Translations under genes and position numbers: made by a program
Shown: positions 10,355 to 21,834 of the stretch, piece by piece
Numbering within the stretch: position 1 is the stretch's first letter
Layout: every line of letters begins with the position of its first letter
Notes under the pieces: model-generated
Database searches by the model: none
What the model saw: the letters and a program-made list of their open reading frames with translations, nothing else
Told to the model about the DNA's origin: nothing
Assembly (NCBI GenBank): GCA_011800805.1
Contig: MPNW01000073.1
Span: 1 to 64,000, forward strand
DNA: 64,000 nucleotides
Direction: 5' to 3'
Origin: Hirudo medicinalis
Taxonomy: Eukaryota; Annelida; Clitellata; Hirudinida; Hirudinidae

Positions 10355-11860
10355 TCAGTTCGCAGCTGCGATCTGCGCGGCGTCGATTGATACGGTTACA
10401 TTATTGATCAGTGCATTCACCGATACGGTTATCACATTAAAAATCGGCGTCGGGTACACGCCAAAGACAATAACTAGCACGATCAGCGGATAGATGACGG
10501 CTTTCTCACGACCAGATAGGTCGAACAGGCTTTTCAGACTTTCCTTGGTTAGTGCGCCGAACACAACGCGGCGATAGAGCCACAGCGCGTAGGCAGCCGA
10601 CAAGATAATACCGGTCGCCGCGATCAGCGCCACCAAAGTATTAACCTGAAAGATACCAAACAGCGTCAGGAACTCGCCGATGAAGCCCGAGGTGCCAGGC
10701 AGACCAACATTGGCCATGGTGAAAATCAAGAAGGCCACGGCATATTTTGGCATGTTGTTAACCAGACCACCATAGGCTGCGATCTCGCGTGTGTGAGTGC
10801 GGTCGTAGACTACTCCGACGCAGAGGAACAGCGCGCTAGAAACTAGGCCATGACTGAGCATTTGGAAAATCGCGCCTTGCACGCCGGTCTCGTTCATCGC
10901 GAAGATACCCATAGTCACGTAGCCCATATGGGAGATCGACGAATAAGCGATCAGCTTCTTCATATCATCTTGCATCATTGCCACCAGTGAGGTGTAGACG
11001 ATGGCTATGACCGACATGGCGAAGACCAGCGTGGCTAAGAACTCGGACGCCATTGGAAACATCGGCAGCGAGAAGCGCAGGAATCCGTAACCGCCCATCT
11101 TGAGCAGAATGCCAGCCAGGATGACCGAACCAGCCGTCGGCGCCTCGACATGTGCATCTGGCAACCAAGTATGAACCGGCCACATCGGTATCTTCACCGC
11201 AAAGGATGCAAAGAAGGCTAGCCATAGCCATGTTTGCATGTTGGCGGGGAACTCATGCGCTAAAAGCATTTGGATGTCGGTTGTTCCGGTCTGCCAGAAC
11301 ATCGCCATGATAGCCAGCAGCATCAGCACCGAGCCAAGCAGCGTGTATAGGAAAAATTTGAAGCTAGCATAGACGCGGCGCTTGCCGCCCCACACGCCGA
11401 TGATGATGAACATCGGGGTGAGACTAGCTTCGAAGAAGACGTAGAATAGAACGATGTCCAGAGCGCAGAACACGCCGATCATCAGCGTTTCCAGGATCAG
11501 GAACGCAATCATATATTCTTTAACACGTTTCTTCACTGACTCCCAGCTGGCCAGTATGCATAGCGGCATCAGGAAGGTCGTCAGGATGACGAACAGCATC
11601 GAAATACCATCGATACCCATGTGGTAGGAGATATCGGAGTCGAGCCAGGCAAGCTTTTCGACGAATTGAAAGCCGGAGTCAGCGTTGTTGAAATTGATCC
11701 AGATCAAAAGCGATACCGCAAAAGTGAACACCGTGGTGTACAGAGCGACATTGCGGATGTTACGACACGCGGCCTCACTATCGTCCTTGATCAGTAGGAT
11801 CAGGAACACACCAATCAGTGGCAGGAAGGTGACCAACGAAAGAATGGGAACATCGGACAT
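10355..11860 (-). CDS. nuoM: NADH-quinone oxidoreductase subunit M
   Basis: NuoM is a proton-pumping membrane subunit of complex I with about 14 membrane segments. I place the start at the ATG at 11860 ([15 protein letters not shown]), giving 501 residues; the longer open frame to 12025 reads antisense-like sequence through nuoL. The start overlaps the nuoL stop as TAATG. Conserved segments include [20 protein letters not shown] (with the key glutamate), [19 protein letters not shown] and SSISHMGYV. It is intact. Confidence 0.95.
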   Translation of the reverse strand: MSDVPILSLVTFLPLIGVFLILLIKDDSEAACRNIRNVALYTTVFTFAVSLLIWINFNNADSGFQFVEKLAWLDSDISYHMGIDGISMLFVILTTFLMPLCILASWESVKKRVKEYMIAFLILETLMIGVFCALDIVLFYVFFEASLTPMFIIIGVWGGKRRVYASFKFFLYTLLGSVLMLLAIMAMFWQTGTTDIQMLLAHEFPANMQTWLWLAFFASFAVKIPMWPVHTWLPDAHVEAPTAGSVILAGILLKMGGYGFLRFSLPMFPMASEFLATLVFAMSVIAIVYTSLVAMMQDDMKKLIAYSSISHMGYVTMGIFAMNETGVQGAIFQMLSHGLVSSALFLCVGVVYDRTHTREIAAYGGLVNNMPKYAVAFLIFTMANVGLPGTSGFIGEFLTLFGIFQVNTLVALIAATGIILSAAYALWLYRRVVFGALTKESLKSLFDLSGREKAVIYPLIVLVIVFGVYPTPIFNVITVSVNALINNVTVSIDAAQIAAAN

Positions 11861-13845
11861 TAGAAGGAGCCCCAAAGCATCATCCATGTTACAAGAGCGG
11901 ACACGCCGATGAGCATAGCGAACGCGTAATGGTAGAGATAACCTGTCTGCAGCTTGACGACGATATTGGTGATATCCACCACGCGGGCCGATACGCCGTC
12001 GGCGCCAAATCCGTCGATCAGCCAACTATCACCCTTCTTCCACAGGAAGCGGCCGAGCCGCTTGGCTGGGCGCACGAACACGAAGTCGTACACTTCGTCA
12101 AAGTACCACTTGTTCAGAAGGAAGGCATAGAGCCAGTGATTGCGCTGAGCTAGGAACTTTGGCATCTCCGGCGAGTGGATGTAGAACAGGTACGCCACAA
12201 CGAAGCCGACGATCATGGCGACGAACGGAGCAAGTTTTACCCACATCGGCACGCCGTGGAAGTCTTGCAAGATATTGTTGGTGTCAAGAGCGAAGATCGC
12301 GCCCTTCCAGAACTCAGCATAAGCCTCGCCGATGAAGTAGTCGTGAAACACGACGCCAGCGAACAACGCACCCACAGCTAGAATGAACAACGGCATCAAC
12401 ATGATAGGCGACGATTCACGCACACGGCGCATGACGTCGGCGGTAGCGCGCGGCTGACCGTGGAAGGTCATGAAGATCAGGCGCCAGGAGTAGCAGCTAG
12501 TGAAGCCGGCAACGATGACCAATACTACGAAGGCAAAGCCCGCAACCGTATTGTGGCCGACGAACGCACCTTCGATGATCGCGTCTTTGGAGAAAAAGCC
12601 AGCCGTACCAATGATCGTCGTTGGGATACCGACGCCGGTGAGTGCTAACGTGCCGATAACCATCATCCAGTAGGTGGTCGGAATCAACTTCCTGAGGCCG
12701 CCCATCTTACGCATGTCCTGTTCGTCGGAGACGGCATGAATCACTGATCCTGAACTCAGGAACAGTAGCGCCTTTAAGAAGGAGTGTGTAAACAGATGAA
12801 AGATGGCGGCTGAATAAAAGCCTATGCCGAGCGCCACGAACATGTAGCCGAGCTGTGAGCAGGTAGAATAGGCGATAGCACGCTTGATGTCGCTCTGTAC
12901 CAGACCGACAGTCGCCGCAAAGAAGGCAGTGAGCGCACCGATGAAGATGACGACGGTCAGCGCCGAATGCGATAACTCGAACACTGGCGACAAACGGGCT
13001 AACATGAACACGCCGGCGGTGACCATGGTTGCGGCGTGGATCAGCGCCGACACTGGCGTTGGACCTTCCATGGCGTCCGGCAGCCAAGTATGCAGCGGCA
13101 CCTGCGCCGACTTGCCCATGGCGCCTAGGAACAGCAACAGGCAGACAACAGTCAGCGCATCATGCTTGTCTAACCAGTAACCTAGAAAATGGAGCACGAA
13201 ATCGCCATGCTCGGCGCTACCAACCGAAAGATACGACGCGGCATTAGCAAAAATGGTGCTAAAATTGACTGAGCCGAATAGCATGAAGATACCAAAGATG
13301 CCTAGGAGGAAGCCGAAGTCGCCAACTCGGTTGATCACGAAGGCCTTCATGGCGGCAGCGTTTGCGGATTGCTTCTTGTACCAGAAGCCGATCAGTAGAT
13401 AGGACATAAAACCTACGCCTTCCCAGCCGAAGAACATCTGGATGAGATTGTCCGACGTTACCAACATCAACATTGCGAAGGTGAACAGCGACAAATAGGC
13501 GAAGAAGCGCGGCTGATGCGGGTCGTGGCACATGTAGCCTATAGAGTAGATATGGACCAGTGCCGAGACGGTGCTGACTACTACCAGCATGACGATGGTA
13601 AGTGTATCGATAAAAAGTGCCCAATCGGCCTGCAGCGCACCTACGTCGAGGAAGCGCAGCATCGGAACCGTGAACGACTCAACATCGCCGAGACAGACCA
13701 TAATGAAGGCCACCCAAGACAGGACGGCTGACACCATTAGTAGGCCGGAAGTAACGTACTCAGACGTCTTATCGCCTATCGAACGGCCAAACAATCCGGC
13801 GATCAAGAAGCCGAAAAGCGGAAGGAAAACGATTGCCTGATACAT
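11860..13845 (-). CDS. nuoL: NADH-quinone oxidoreductase subunit L
   Basis: NuoL is the most distal proton-pumping subunit of complex I, with the long amphipathic helix along the membrane arm. The 661-residue product shows [38 protein letters not shown] with the key acidic residues, and [11 protein letters not shown]. Length is normal and there is no frameshift. It starts ten bases after the nuoK stop and overlaps nuoM. Confidence 0.95.
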   Translation of the reverse strand: MYQAIVFLPLFGFLIAGLFGRSIGDKTSEYVTSGLLMVSAVLSWVAFIMVCLGDVESFTVPMLRFLDVGALQADWALFIDTLTIVMLVVVSTVSALVHIYSIGYMCHDPHQPRFFAYLSLFTFAMLMLVTSDNLIQMFFGWEGVGFMSYLLIGFWYKKQSANAAAMKAFVINRVGDFGFLLGIFGIFMLFGSVNFSTIFANAASYLSVGSAEHGDFVLHFLGYWLDKHDALTVVCLLLFLGAMGKSAQVPLHTWLPDAMEGPTPVSALIHAATMVTAGVFMLARLSPVFELSHSALTVVIFIGALTAFFAATVGLVQSDIKRAIAYSTCSQLGYMFVALGIGFYSAAIFHLFTHSFLKALLFLSSGSVIHAVSDEQDMRKMGGLRKLIPTTYWMMVIGTLALTGVGIPTTIIGTAGFFSKDAIIEGAFVGHNTVAGFAFVVLVIVAGFTSCYSWRLIFMTFHGQPRATADVMRRVRESSPIMLMPLFILAVGALFAGVVFHDYFIGEAYAEFWKGAIFALDTNNILQDFHGVPMWVKLAPFVAMIVGFVVAYLFYIHSPEMPKFLAQRNHWLYAFLLNKWYFDEVYDFVFVRPAKRLGRFLWKKGDSWLIDGFGADGVSARVVDITNIVVKLQTGYLYHYAFAMLIGVSALVTWMMLWGSF

Positions 13846-13854
13846 TTTATCTCG

Positions 13855-14163
13855 TCAGCCCTTCATCATGTTTACGTCTTCGACCGCAATAGAGCCGCGG
13901 TTGCGGAAAAATACGACCAGAATAGCAAGACCGATAGCCGCCTCGGCGGCAGCAACTGTGAGCACGAAGAGCGCAAACACTTGTCCGACGAGATCGCCAA
14001 GTTGAGCCGAGAACGCCACAAAGTTGATATTGACCGCGAGCAGGATGAGTTCGACCGACATCAGGATGACAATGACATTCTTGCGGTTCAGGAAGACGCC
14101 GAACACACCAAGTGTAAACAGGACCGCCGAAAGCGTTAGATAATGAGCAATACCAACAATCAT
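13855..14163 (-). CDS. nuoK: NADH-quinone oxidoreductase subunit K
   Basis: NuoK is a small three-helix membrane subunit of complex I. The 102-residue product has the conserved glutamates in [14 protein letters not shown] and [14 protein letters not shown], and ends in a charged tail. It starts two bases after the nuoJ stop. Confidence 0.95.
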   Translation of the reverse strand: MIVGIAHYLTLSAVLFTLGVFGVFLNRKNVIVILMSVELILLAVNINFVAFSAQLGDLVGQVFALFVLTVAAAEAAIGLAILVVFFRNRGSIAVEDVNMMKG

Positions 14164-14165
14164 GG

Positions 14166-14786
14166 TTATATTCCATGGCCCGTATCGACTTTTTTGACCT
14201 CGATCGCAGTGGCCGGCGTGCGAGTGACCTGAGCCGTGATACTTTGACGCTTGACGTGCGGATTTTGTCGCAGCGTCAGCACGATTGCGCCAATCATGGC
14301 GACCAGAAGCACGAGGCTGGCGATCTGAAATAAGTAGATGTAGTCTGTGTATAGAATGTCGCCGAGCGCAGCCGTGTTGTGGCGCGTGGCGATGTCGGGA
14401 ATTGGCTGGACGACGCTCATCGCTAGATTTGGCGCAAGTTTGTAGCCACTGGTGACGGTGATAAGTTCGGCAGCTAGAATTAGGCCGACCAACGTCCCGA
14501 TCGACGCATACTGTAGCGCTCCCGACTTAAGTTCGGCTAAGTCGACGTCAAGCATCATAACGACGAACAGAAACAGCACTGCGACCGCACCAACGTAGAC
14601 TAACAAAAGTATCATTGCCAGGAATTCGGCGCCTGTCAGCAGGAGTAATCCAGCTGAGTTGAAGAACGTCACGATCAGATAGAGTACCGAGTGAACCGGA
14701 TTGCGGACGGAGATGACCATGAAGGCCGATGCCGTCGCGATGACGGCAAAGAGGTAGAAGAATACCGCTTCAAGTCCGTTGAGCAT
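14166..14786 (-). CDS. nuoJ: NADH-quinone oxidoreductase subunit J
   Basis: NuoJ is a five-helix membrane subunit of complex I. The 206-residue product begins [20 protein letters not shown] and contains the family signature [20 protein letters not shown]. Length fits alphaproteobacterial NuoJ. A 129-base spacer separates it from nuoI. Confidence 0.95.
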   Translation of the reverse strand: MLNGLEAVFFYLFAVIATASAFMVISVRNPVHSVLYLIVTFFNSAGLLLLTGAEFLAMILLLVYVGAVAVLFLFVVMMLDVDLAELKSGALQYASIGTLVGLILAAELITVTSGYKLAPNLAMSVVQPIPDIATRHNTAALGDILYTDYIYLFQIASLVLLVAMIGAIVLTLRQNPHVKRQSITAQVTRTPATAIEVKKVDTGHGI

Positions 14787-14915
14787 GGCGTTCCGCCGAT
14801 TTGTTTATTTTAAGACAAGGTGTTAACTCCCTGTCATGTTCACATCCCTGCTTCGTCTCCGAATCAGGCCACACGTTCCTTAGACGAGCAGGTGGGTCTA
14901 GTCCATGTTCAATCC

Positions 14916-15406
14916 TCAGCGATACGGCGCATCCATCGAGATGTTGAGCGCGATCTCGCGTTCCCAACGGTCGCCGTTGGCGAGCAACTTGTCCTTGTCA
15001 TAATATAGCTCTTCGCGCGTCTCTGTCGCGAATTCGAAGTTCGGTCCCTCGACGATGGCGTCGACTGGGCAGGCTTCCTGGCAAAAGCCGCAATATATGC
15101 ACTTCACCATGTCGATGTCGTAGCGCACCGTGCGGCGGGTACCATCACTATGACTCGAGCTAGCTTCTATAGTGATAGCCTGCGCCGGGCATATCGCCTC
15201 GCACAGCTTGCAGGCGATGCAACGTTCTTCGCCGTTGGGATAACGGCGTAGGGCGTGCTCGCCACGGAAGCGCGGGCTGACCGGACCCTTTTCATGCGGA
15301 TAGTTCAGCGTCAGCTCGGCGCGAAGAACTGGCGCATCGACAGGAAAAACGCGCTGACGAATTCCTTGAGAAGCAGCGACTTGGCGGCTTGGGCAAGAAC
15401 AGACAT
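14916..15406 (-). pseudogene. nuoI: NADH-quinone oxidoreductase subunit I, one frameshift
   Basis: NuoI carries the two [4Fe-4S] clusters (N6a, N6b) that pass electrons to NuoB. The start ATG at 15406 overlaps the nuoH stop (TGATG) and reads [20 protein letters not shown], then RQFFAP and a stop. The rest, with both cluster motifs [12 protein letters not shown] and [12 protein letters not shown], is intact in another frame to the stop at 14916. One A of an AA pair at about 15316 is missing. Everything else matches the 163-residue family protein, so the lesion is single and fresh, or an error. Confidence 0.9.
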
Positions 15407-16449
15407 CAGGTGGCTCCGATAAACTTTAGGACGGTGGCAGTGATGACGACCATTGCCAGCGAGATTGGCAGGAATATCTTCCAGCCAAGGCGCATTAGCT
15501 GGTCGTAGCGGTAGCGTGGCACGAAAGCCTTCACTATGGAAAACATGAAGAATACCATGCAGACCTTAAGCACGAACCAGATTACACCGGGAACCCAAGT
15601 GCATGGCGCGAAGTTGAAGGGCGGTAGCCATCCACCTAGGAACAGGACTGTCGTCAGCGCGCACATCAGCACGATAGCCACGTACTCGCCTAGGAAGAAT
15701 AGTAGGAACGGTGTCGACGAATATTCGCTCATGTGACCAGCGACGAGTTCCGACTCCGCTTCAACCATGTCGAAGGGTGGACGATTCGTCTCGGCAAGCG
15801 CCGAGATGAAGAAGATCACGAACATAGGGAACAGTACGAGCCAGTTCCAGTCTAGAAAGGTATTTGGCAATCCGAGGCGAGTACCGATGCCATCGCCTTG
15901 CGACAGTACGATGTCGGTGAGGTTCAGAGAGCCTACGGTGAGAAGAACGCAGACGATGACGAAGCCGATCGAGACTTCATATGACACCATTTGTGCAACC
16001 GCACGCAGCGCGCCGAGGAACGGATACTTCGAGTTTGAAGCCCAGCCGCCCATGATCACGCCATAAACCTCAAGTGAAGAGATGGCGGAAACATATAGGA
16101 TGCCGACATTGATGTCGGCCACAGCCCAGCCTTCGCTGACTGGTATCACCGCCCATGCAGCGATCGCCAGAACCGCCGAAACTAGCGGCGCTAACAAGAA
16201 CACGCCCTTGTTGGCGCCCGACGGGATAATCGGCTCCTTGAAGACGAACTTCAGAAGGTCAGCGAAAGTCTGAAGCAGGCCCCAGGGACCAATAACGTTC
16301 GGACCACGGCGCAGTTGCACCGCCGCCCATATCTTGCGATCGGCGTAGAGAATATAGGCGACAAAGATCAGTAGAACGATGATTATAACTACTGATTTTA
16401 GGATACTAAATAACGCTGTCATAACGTGTAAGGAGAATAAGGTACTCAT
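15406..16449 (-). CDS. nuoH: NADH-quinone oxidoreductase subunit H
   Basis: NuoH is the membrane subunit that forms the quinone-binding chamber with NuoB and NuoD. I use the ATG at 16449 ([14 protein letters not shown]), preceded by GGAG at a good distance, giving 347 residues; the open frame to 16503 would overlap nuoG. It contains [40 protein letters not shown] and [16 protein letters not shown]. It is intact. Confidence 0.94.
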   Translation of the reverse strand: MSTLFSLHVMTALFSILKSVVIIIVLLIFVAYILYADRKIWAAVQLRRGPNVIGPWGLLQTFADLLKFVFKEPIIPSGANKGVFLLAPLVSAVLAIAAWAVIPVSEGWAVADINVGILYVSAISSLEVYGVIMGGWASNSKYPFLGALRAVAQMVSYEVSIGFVIVCVLLTVGSLNLTDIVLSQGDGIGTRLGLPNTFLDWNWLVLFPMFVIFFISALAETNRPPFDMVEAESELVAGHMSEYSSTPFLLFFLGEYVAIVLMCALTTVLFLGGWLPPFNFAPCTWVPGVIWFVLKVCMVFFMFSIVKAFVPRYRYDQLMRLGWKIFLPISLAMVVITATVLKFIGAT

Positions 16450-16457
16450 GACAGCCC

Positions 16458-18548
16458 TTACTCCACCGCCTGCTTGAAGCCGTTTTTGGCCAATGCCGAA
16501 CACTTAGCCATAATCGACGACGCACGAGCGATCGGATTAGTGAGATAGAAATCTTTCACGATAGAAGTGAAGGTATCATTGTGCATCCTACCGTCAAGCT
16601 TGGCAACCTTTGCAATGTCGTCTTTGTCGCCGGTGTCGATTTGATCAACACGGGCCATATGCGGAAATTCCGCATAAAGCTTGGAGCGCAGCTGCTGCAG
16701 CGAGTCGAACGGCAACTTGTGACCGAGCACGTCGGACAGCGCACGCAAAATCGCCCAATCTTCCTTGGCCTCTCCCGGCGCGAATCCGGCGCGACTCGTC
16801 ATCTGAACTCGTCCCTCAGTGTTCACATAGGTGCCTGACTTCTCAGTATAGGCAGCAGCCGGCAGAATGACGTTGGCGCGGTGTGCGCCAACATCACCAT
16901 GCGTACCGACATAGACTACGAAGGCCTCGCCGATCTTGGACATATCGATCTCGTCGGCGCCAAGCAGAAATAACACATTCGTCTCGCCGAGCATGCCGGA
17001 AACATTTTTGCCGCCGTCACCCGGCACGAAGCCAATATCGAGGCCGCCGACGCGAGCCGCTGCGGTATGCAGGACGGCAAAGCCATTCCAGTCCGTACGA
17101 CTCGCCTTAACGGCGCCGGCCAATTGAGCGACCTGGCCTAGCACGGCCGAACCATCGGAACGGGCAAGCGCGCCCTGGCCAATGATTATCAGCGGATACG
17201 AAGCTTTTTTAAGCACCGAGAAGAACTTACCATTGCCTTTGGCCAGATCCTTCAGCGTCTTAGGATCAGAGCCCAAATGGTCGTAAGAGTAGCGCGTGTT
17301 GCTCATCACGTCTATCTCGCCGATCACGGCTACCGGCATATCGCCACCACGCCAGCGCTTGCGTATGCGTGCATTGAGCACCGAAGCCTCGCAACGTGGG
17401 TTGGAGCCGACGATCAGGATGGCGTCGGCCTGCTCGATGCCTTCGATGGTCGGGTTGAAGATATAGCTAGCACGGCCGAGCGACGGATCGAGCGCAGTAC
17501 CATCTTGACGACAGTCGATGTTCTTCGAACCGAGCGAAGTGATGATCTGCTTCAGCGCATACATTTCTTCTACGGTCGCTAGATCGCCGGCTATGGCGCC
17601 GATGCGGTCAGTTGAGGTCGTCGACACGGCGTTCTTGATAGCAATGAAGGCTTCAGCCCAGGTAGCTGGTGCAAGGCAGCCATTGTAGCGGACATAAGGG
17701 CGATCGAGACGTTGAGTGTACAGGCCGTCACATATAAAGCGAGTCTTGTCGGAGATCCACTCCTCGTTCACCTGTTCGTTGATTCGCGGCGTGATGCGCA
17801 TCACTTCGCGGCCGCGGCTCTCGACGTGGATGGCCGATCCGACCGCATCCATCACGTCGATGGATTCGCTCTTGGTCAGTTCCCACGGACGCGCCTGGAA
17901 GGCGTATGGTTTGGAGGTCAACGCGCCAACCGGGCACAGGTCGATGACATTTCCCTGTAGCTCGGAGGTCATCGTCTGCTCGAGATAGGTAGTGATCTCG
18001 ACATCCTCGCCGCGGCCGATCAGACCGAGTTCGGAGACGCCGGCTACTTCGGTGGTGAAGCGAACGCAGCGAGTGCAGTGGATGCAGCGCGTCATTATCG
18101 TCTTGACTAGCGGGCCGATGTACTTGTCTTCAACCGCGCGCTTATTTTCCTTGTAGCGCGAACCGTCGAGGCCGAAGGCCATCGCTTGGTCCTGCAGGTC
18201 GCATTCGCCGCCTTGATCACAGATTGGGCAATCGAGTGGATGGTTGATTAATAGAAACTCCATCACGCCTTCGCGGGCCTTCTTGACCATCGACGTGTTG
18301 GTGAAGATTTCCGGTGCTTCGCCATTCGGGCCAGGGCGCAGTTCACACACGCCCATAGCGCAGGAAGCCGCAGGTTTGAGCGGTACGCCCTTTATCTCGA
18401 CAAGGCACATGCGACAGTTGCCGGCGATCGATAAACGCTCATGAAAACAGAAACGTGGCACCTCCGCACCCGCCTCCTCCACTGCCTGCAGCAGAGTATA
18501 GTTGTCGGGTACCAAAACCTCTTTCCCGTCGACCTTAAGCTTTGCCAT
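16458..18548 (-). CDS. nuoG: NADH-quinone oxidoreductase subunit G
   Basis: NuoG is the large iron-sulfur subunit of the peripheral arm. The 696-residue product begins with a ferredoxin-like [2Fe-2S] domain ([19 protein letters not shown]), then the His/Cys region [17 protein letters not shown], the [4Fe-4S] motif [10 protein letters not shown], and a molybdopterin-oxidoreductase-like C-terminal part. Length is typical for alphaproteobacteria. It is separated from nuoF by an unusual 906-base spacer. Confidence 0.95.
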   Translation of the reverse strand: MAKLKVDGKEVLVPDNYTLLQAVEEAGAEVPRFCFHERLSIAGNCRMCLVEIKGVPLKPAASCAMGVCELRPGPNGEAPEIFTNTSMVKKAREGVMEFLLINHPLDCPICDQGGECDLQDQAMAFGLDGSRYKENKRAVEDKYIGPLVKTIMTRCIHCTRCVRFTTEVAGVSELGLIGRGEDVEITTYLEQTMTSELQGNVIDLCPVGALTSKPYAFQARPWELTKSESIDVMDAVGSAIHVESRGREVMRITPRINEQVNEEWISDKTRFICDGLYTQRLDRPYVRYNGCLAPATWAEAFIAIKNAVSTTSTDRIGAIAGDLATVEEMYALKQIITSLGSKNIDCRQDGTALDPSLGRASYIFNPTIEGIEQADAILIVGSNPRCEASVLNARIRKRWRGGDMPVAVIGEIDVMSNTRYSYDHLGSDPKTLKDLAKGNGKFFSVLKKASYPLIIIGQGALARSDGSAVLGQVAQLAGAVKASRTDWNGFAVLHTAAARVGGLDIGFVPGDGGKNVSGMLGETNVLFLLGADEIDMSKIGEAFVVYVGTHGDVGAHRANVILPAAAYTEKSGTYVNTEGRVQMTSRAGFAPGEAKEDWAILRALSDVLGHKLPFDSLQQLRSKLYAEFPHMARVDQIDTGDKDDIAKVAKLDGRMHNDTFTSIVKDFYLTNPIARASSIMAKCSALAKNGFKQAVE

Positions 18549-18590
18549 AGCGCCTCAAATCCGCGACCAAATCGCATGCCGTCCTATGAT

Positions 18591-18714
18591 GGGGGGGCGT
18601 AGATTGTGCAACACCCCTCCGAATTATAAATTCACTTCTTGCTAGCAAACAATTCACTTCTTACTGGCAAACATTGCCGGCTACATATCCAGTCGTTCAA
18701 GCTGACACCCCCCC
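18591..18714. repeat. G7 and C7 runs flanking a 22-bp tandem duplication
   Basis: A run of seven G (18591-18597) and a run of seven C (18708-18714) lie on either side of a 22-bp unit (aattcacttctt...) repeated at 18629-18650 and 18651-18672 with three mismatches. This is typical of the degraded DNA elsewhere in the window, here placed just upstream of the nuoG start. Confidence 0.85.
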
Positions 18715-19144
18715 TTGAAACTGATATAGTCATCGGCCTAGGTCATTTCTTACGCTGTCCAGGTCGCGATCTGGCTCTATATCCAGACACAAATGTCGTT
18801 CAGCACATACTCAAGCTCAGGCCAGATGTCGGCGACCGCCTTGGATCATCGGGCGTTCAGGCTGCTCGATCAAGAGCAGCTGCCTGCAATCCTCGAGTTG
18901 CAGCATAGTCGGCACCTCGACAACAGCACCGCCACGTCCTGAATTGCCGACATGGCCATGGTCTTTGCAGGCCCGGCTTGCTTCAGCTTGAGCGGCGACG
19001 TCTTCACTTCAGAGGTCAACGAAACCATCGTAGACTCTACCTTCTTCGCCGTGGCTTACGCGCGCCGAACCATTCGCAGTGCCAGTGAAATCGCAATAGT
19101 CTGGCGAAAGCATACGCTACGCTGCCTTCTGCACCTCCGCGACG

Positions 19145-19179
19145 GTTCCTATCCATGCGCTGAGCGCATGGATAGGAAC
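19145..19179. other. Near-perfect palindrome, 17-bp arms, 1-base loop
   Basis: The arm gttcctatccatgcgct is followed by one g and then its exact reverse complement. No T run follows on either strand, so it is not a standard terminator. It lies in the nuoF-nuoG spacer, about 275 bases downstream of the nuoF stop. It may be a chance inverted duplication made by the same process as the tandem duplications, or an mRNA-processing hairpin. Confidence 0.9.
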
Positions 19180-19454
19180 ACCAAAACCGAGAGTCGAAGT
19201 AGAAGTAGTAGCGACAGTCTTGACAAGATACACCACAAGGTTTACAGTACTAGTAAACTACTTCAGTAGCATTATCACGAAGTCTTTGTTCATTTACTCC
19301 AAACGTTCTAGCTCATGCACTGCAATTTCGTAATGGGAAATGTCTACATTAGCATCTCCTCGTTGCCTTCATCATTCGTCTCTGCCTCGTTGTTTCCTAT
19401 TTTTGTCTGGGCCTAGGCCCGTACTTTCTGATTTTTTCTTTCTGATTTTTTTGA

Positions 19455-20756
19455 TTACTTGACTGCCATTAGCGGCTCGACCCGGTGCGAATTGCGCGAA
19501 AACTCGTCTATGCGACGTTCGATCTCCGGACGGAAATTGCGGATCAATCCCTGGATCGGCCAGGCGGCCGCGTCGCCCAATGCGCAGATTGTGTGACCTT
19601 CCACCTGTTTAGTGATGTCGAGTAGCATGTCAATTTCACTCTTCTGCGCTTCGCCACGCACCAGACGCTCCATGACGCGCCACATCCACCCGGTACCCTC
19701 GCGGCATGGTGTGCACTGGCCGCAACTCTCGTGCTTGAAGAAGTAGCTAAGACGTGCGATCGCCTTCACGATGTCAGTAGACTTGTCCATGACAATCACG
19801 GCAGCTGTGCCGAAGGATGATTTGCGTTCGTGCAGACCGTCAAAATCCATCGGGCAGTCGATGATGTCTTCGGCCTTGACGACGGGGCACGATGCACCGC
19901 CGGGAATGACCGCCAGAAGGTTGTCCAAGCCACCTCGGATGCCGCCGCCGTGCTTCTCGACCAGTTCGTGGAAGGTGATGCCCATGGCCTCTTCAACCGT
20001 GCATGGCGTGTTAACGTGGCCGACCAGCATGAACAGCTTGGTACCGACATTGTTCGGACGGCCGATGCTGGAGAACCAGGCAGCGCTACGGCGCAAGATA
20101 GTCGGAGCAACAGCAATCGACTCGACGTTATTAACGGTCGTCGGGCAGCCATATAGGCCCATACTCGCTGGGAACGGTGGCTTCAAGCGCGGTTGCCCCT
20201 TCTTGCCCTCAAGGCTTTCTAGCAAAGCTGTTTCTTCGCCGCAGATATAGGCGCCAGCGCCGTGATGGACGTAGATCTCGAAGTCGTAACTATTCTTGTT
20301 ATTCTTACCGATCAACTTGGCCTCATAGGCCTCGTCGATTGCCAACTGCAGTGCCTCGCGCTCACGGATGAACTCTCCGCGAACATATATGTAGGCGGCA
20401 ATCGCACCAATAGCGAAACCAGCCAACAGGCAGCCTTCAACCAGCGTGTGTGGGTCGTTACGCAAGATGTTGCGGTCCTTGCAGGTGCCCGGCTCGGATT
20501 CGTCTGCGTTGACCACCAGGTAGGACGGACGGACGTCGCTAACCTTGGGCATGAACGACCATTTGAGACCTGTCGGGAAGCCAGCACCGCCGCGGCCACG
20601 CAGGCCTGATGCCTTAATCTCGTTGATGATCCAGTCGCGACCCTTTACGATGATGCCGGCGGTATCGTCCCATGCCCCACGTGATATTGCGCCGGCCAGC
20701 GACGTGTCAAAGCGACCGTAGATGTTAGTGAAAATTCGATCCTTGTCCTCAAGCAT
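19455..20756 (-). CDS. nuoF: NADH-quinone oxidoreductase subunit F
   Basis: NuoF binds NADH and FMN and carries [4Fe-4S] cluster N3, the entry point for electrons into complex I. The 433-residue product has the nucleotide-binding [16 protein letters not shown], the FMN-site region [14 protein letters not shown], and the cluster motif [15 protein letters not shown] with the later cysteine in [13 protein letters not shown]. It is intact, and follows nuoE by 11 bases. Confidence 0.96.
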   Translation of the reverse strand: MLEDKDRIFTNIYGRFDTSLAGAISRGAWDDTAGIIVKGRDWIINEIKASGLRGRGGAGFPTGLKWSFMPKVSDVRPSYLVVNADESEPGTCKDRNILRNDPHTLVEGCLLAGFAIGAIAAYIYVRGEFIREREALQLAIDEAYEAKLIGKNNKNSYDFEIYVHHGAGAYICGEETALLESLEGKKGQPRLKPPFPASMGLYGCPTTVNNVESIAVAPTILRRSAAWFSSIGRPNNVGTKLFMLVGHVNTPCTVEEAMGITFHELVEKHGGGIRGGLDNLLAVIPGGASCPVVKAEDIIDCPMDFDGLHERKSSFGTAAVIVMDKSTDIVKAIARLSYFFKHESCGQCTPCREGTGWMWRVMERLVRGEAQKSEIDMLLDITKQVEGHTICALGDAAAWPIQGLIRNFRPEIERRIDEFSRNSHRVEPLMAVK

Positions 20757-20767
20757 GATTTTGCTCC

Positions 20768-21834
20768 TCAGACTGGTTTTTTGTCGAAGACGCGGATGTA
20801 TTCCGCTACACCTCCCTTGGCAAGCGCCTTAGCTTGCTTGACCCAGTCGTCACGCTCGATGCAACCATTGAAATTCAGGTAGCCATCGACCCATTCGCGC
20901 TCGGCCTTCTTCCACCTCGCCACTTGGGCGAAAGTAAAGATGCCAAGTTCGTGCAGAATACCTTCGATCTTCGGACTAACACCTGAAATTAGCTTGAGGT
21001 TATCGATCTTAGCAGGCTTGACAATACCGGCTGGACGGTTCTGATCCTCAAGCGAGGGCTTTGCCGAAGTATCGTCTTTATTGGCCGATATTGCCTTAGT
21101 CTTCTTCGCTACTTCTGCCGGTGCGGTAACTGCTGCGGCAAGTACAACTTCGGCGACGACAGCTGCTTTGGCGGTCTTCGTAGTAGCCTTGACTGCTGTG
21201 TCGCGGGCAGTCTTCAGGATCGACTTCTCGTCTTTGAGTGTCGTAAAACCGGTGATCGGCGCCGACAGGTGACGGTCGGTCTGCGGCCCAGGCTTAACCT
21301 GGTAGCCATTGCCAGCATCAAAAAGATCTATAATCTCGGTGAGACGCTTGGGAGTCAGATCCTCGTAGGTGTCCTTAAAAATCATCATCATCGGTGCGTT
21401 CACGCACGCGCTAGACACTCCACCTCTTCCCACGACAACGTGCCAGTCTCGTTAGTGCAGAATTGGCTCTGATGGATCTTCAAACGACAGACGTCCATAA
21501 GTTCTTCCGAACCGCGCAACATACATGGCGTTGTACCGCACACCTGGATGTGAGCACGTGTGCCCACCGGCTTTAGCTGGAACTGCGTGTAGAAAGTCGC
21601 GACTTCAAGCGCGCGAATATATGGCATATCGAGCATGTCAGCGATGTGTTCGATGGCAGCCTTCGTCACCCAACCGTCCTGCTCCTGCGCTAACATAAGC
21701 AGCGGGATGATGGCCGATTGTTTATGGCCCAGTGGATACTTCCTGATCCAGGTCTTGGCCTGTGTCGTGAACGCCTTGTTGAATACGAAGGAGGCTGGCT
21801 GGACGCTGGCTTTTGCGAGACGGCGGACTGACAT
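20768..21834 (-). pseudogene. nuoE: NADH-quinone oxidoreductase subunit E, one frameshift
   Basis: NuoE carries [2Fe-2S] cluster N1a. The N-terminal frame (144 codons) is conserved through QVCGTTPCMLRG and SWEEVEC, then runs out of frame; ACVNAPMMMIFKDTYEDL and the rest continue in the next frame to 20768. One G is missing from a GG pair at about 21412, exactly between the third and fourth cysteine ligands of N1a. The long C-terminal tail (Ala/Lys-rich linker, then a helix-hairpin-helix-like domain, KLISGVSPKIEGILHELGI) is typical of Rhizobiales; about 355 residues in total. No other damage is seen. Confidence 0.9.

Larger units (their letters stand above)
18549..19454. other. 906-base spacer inside the nuo operon; probable dead gene
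   Basis: Other nuo gene junctions here are 0-130 bases, so this gap is out of place and probably holds a lost gene. On the minus strand, short open pieces remain (for example VVEVPTMLQLEDCRQLLLIE near 18,900 and ADIWPELEYVLNDICVWI near 18,810), separated by stops. I could not assign a family. The spacer also carries a 17-bp hairpin, a 22-bp tandem duplication and two C/G runs. Confidence 0.4.
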
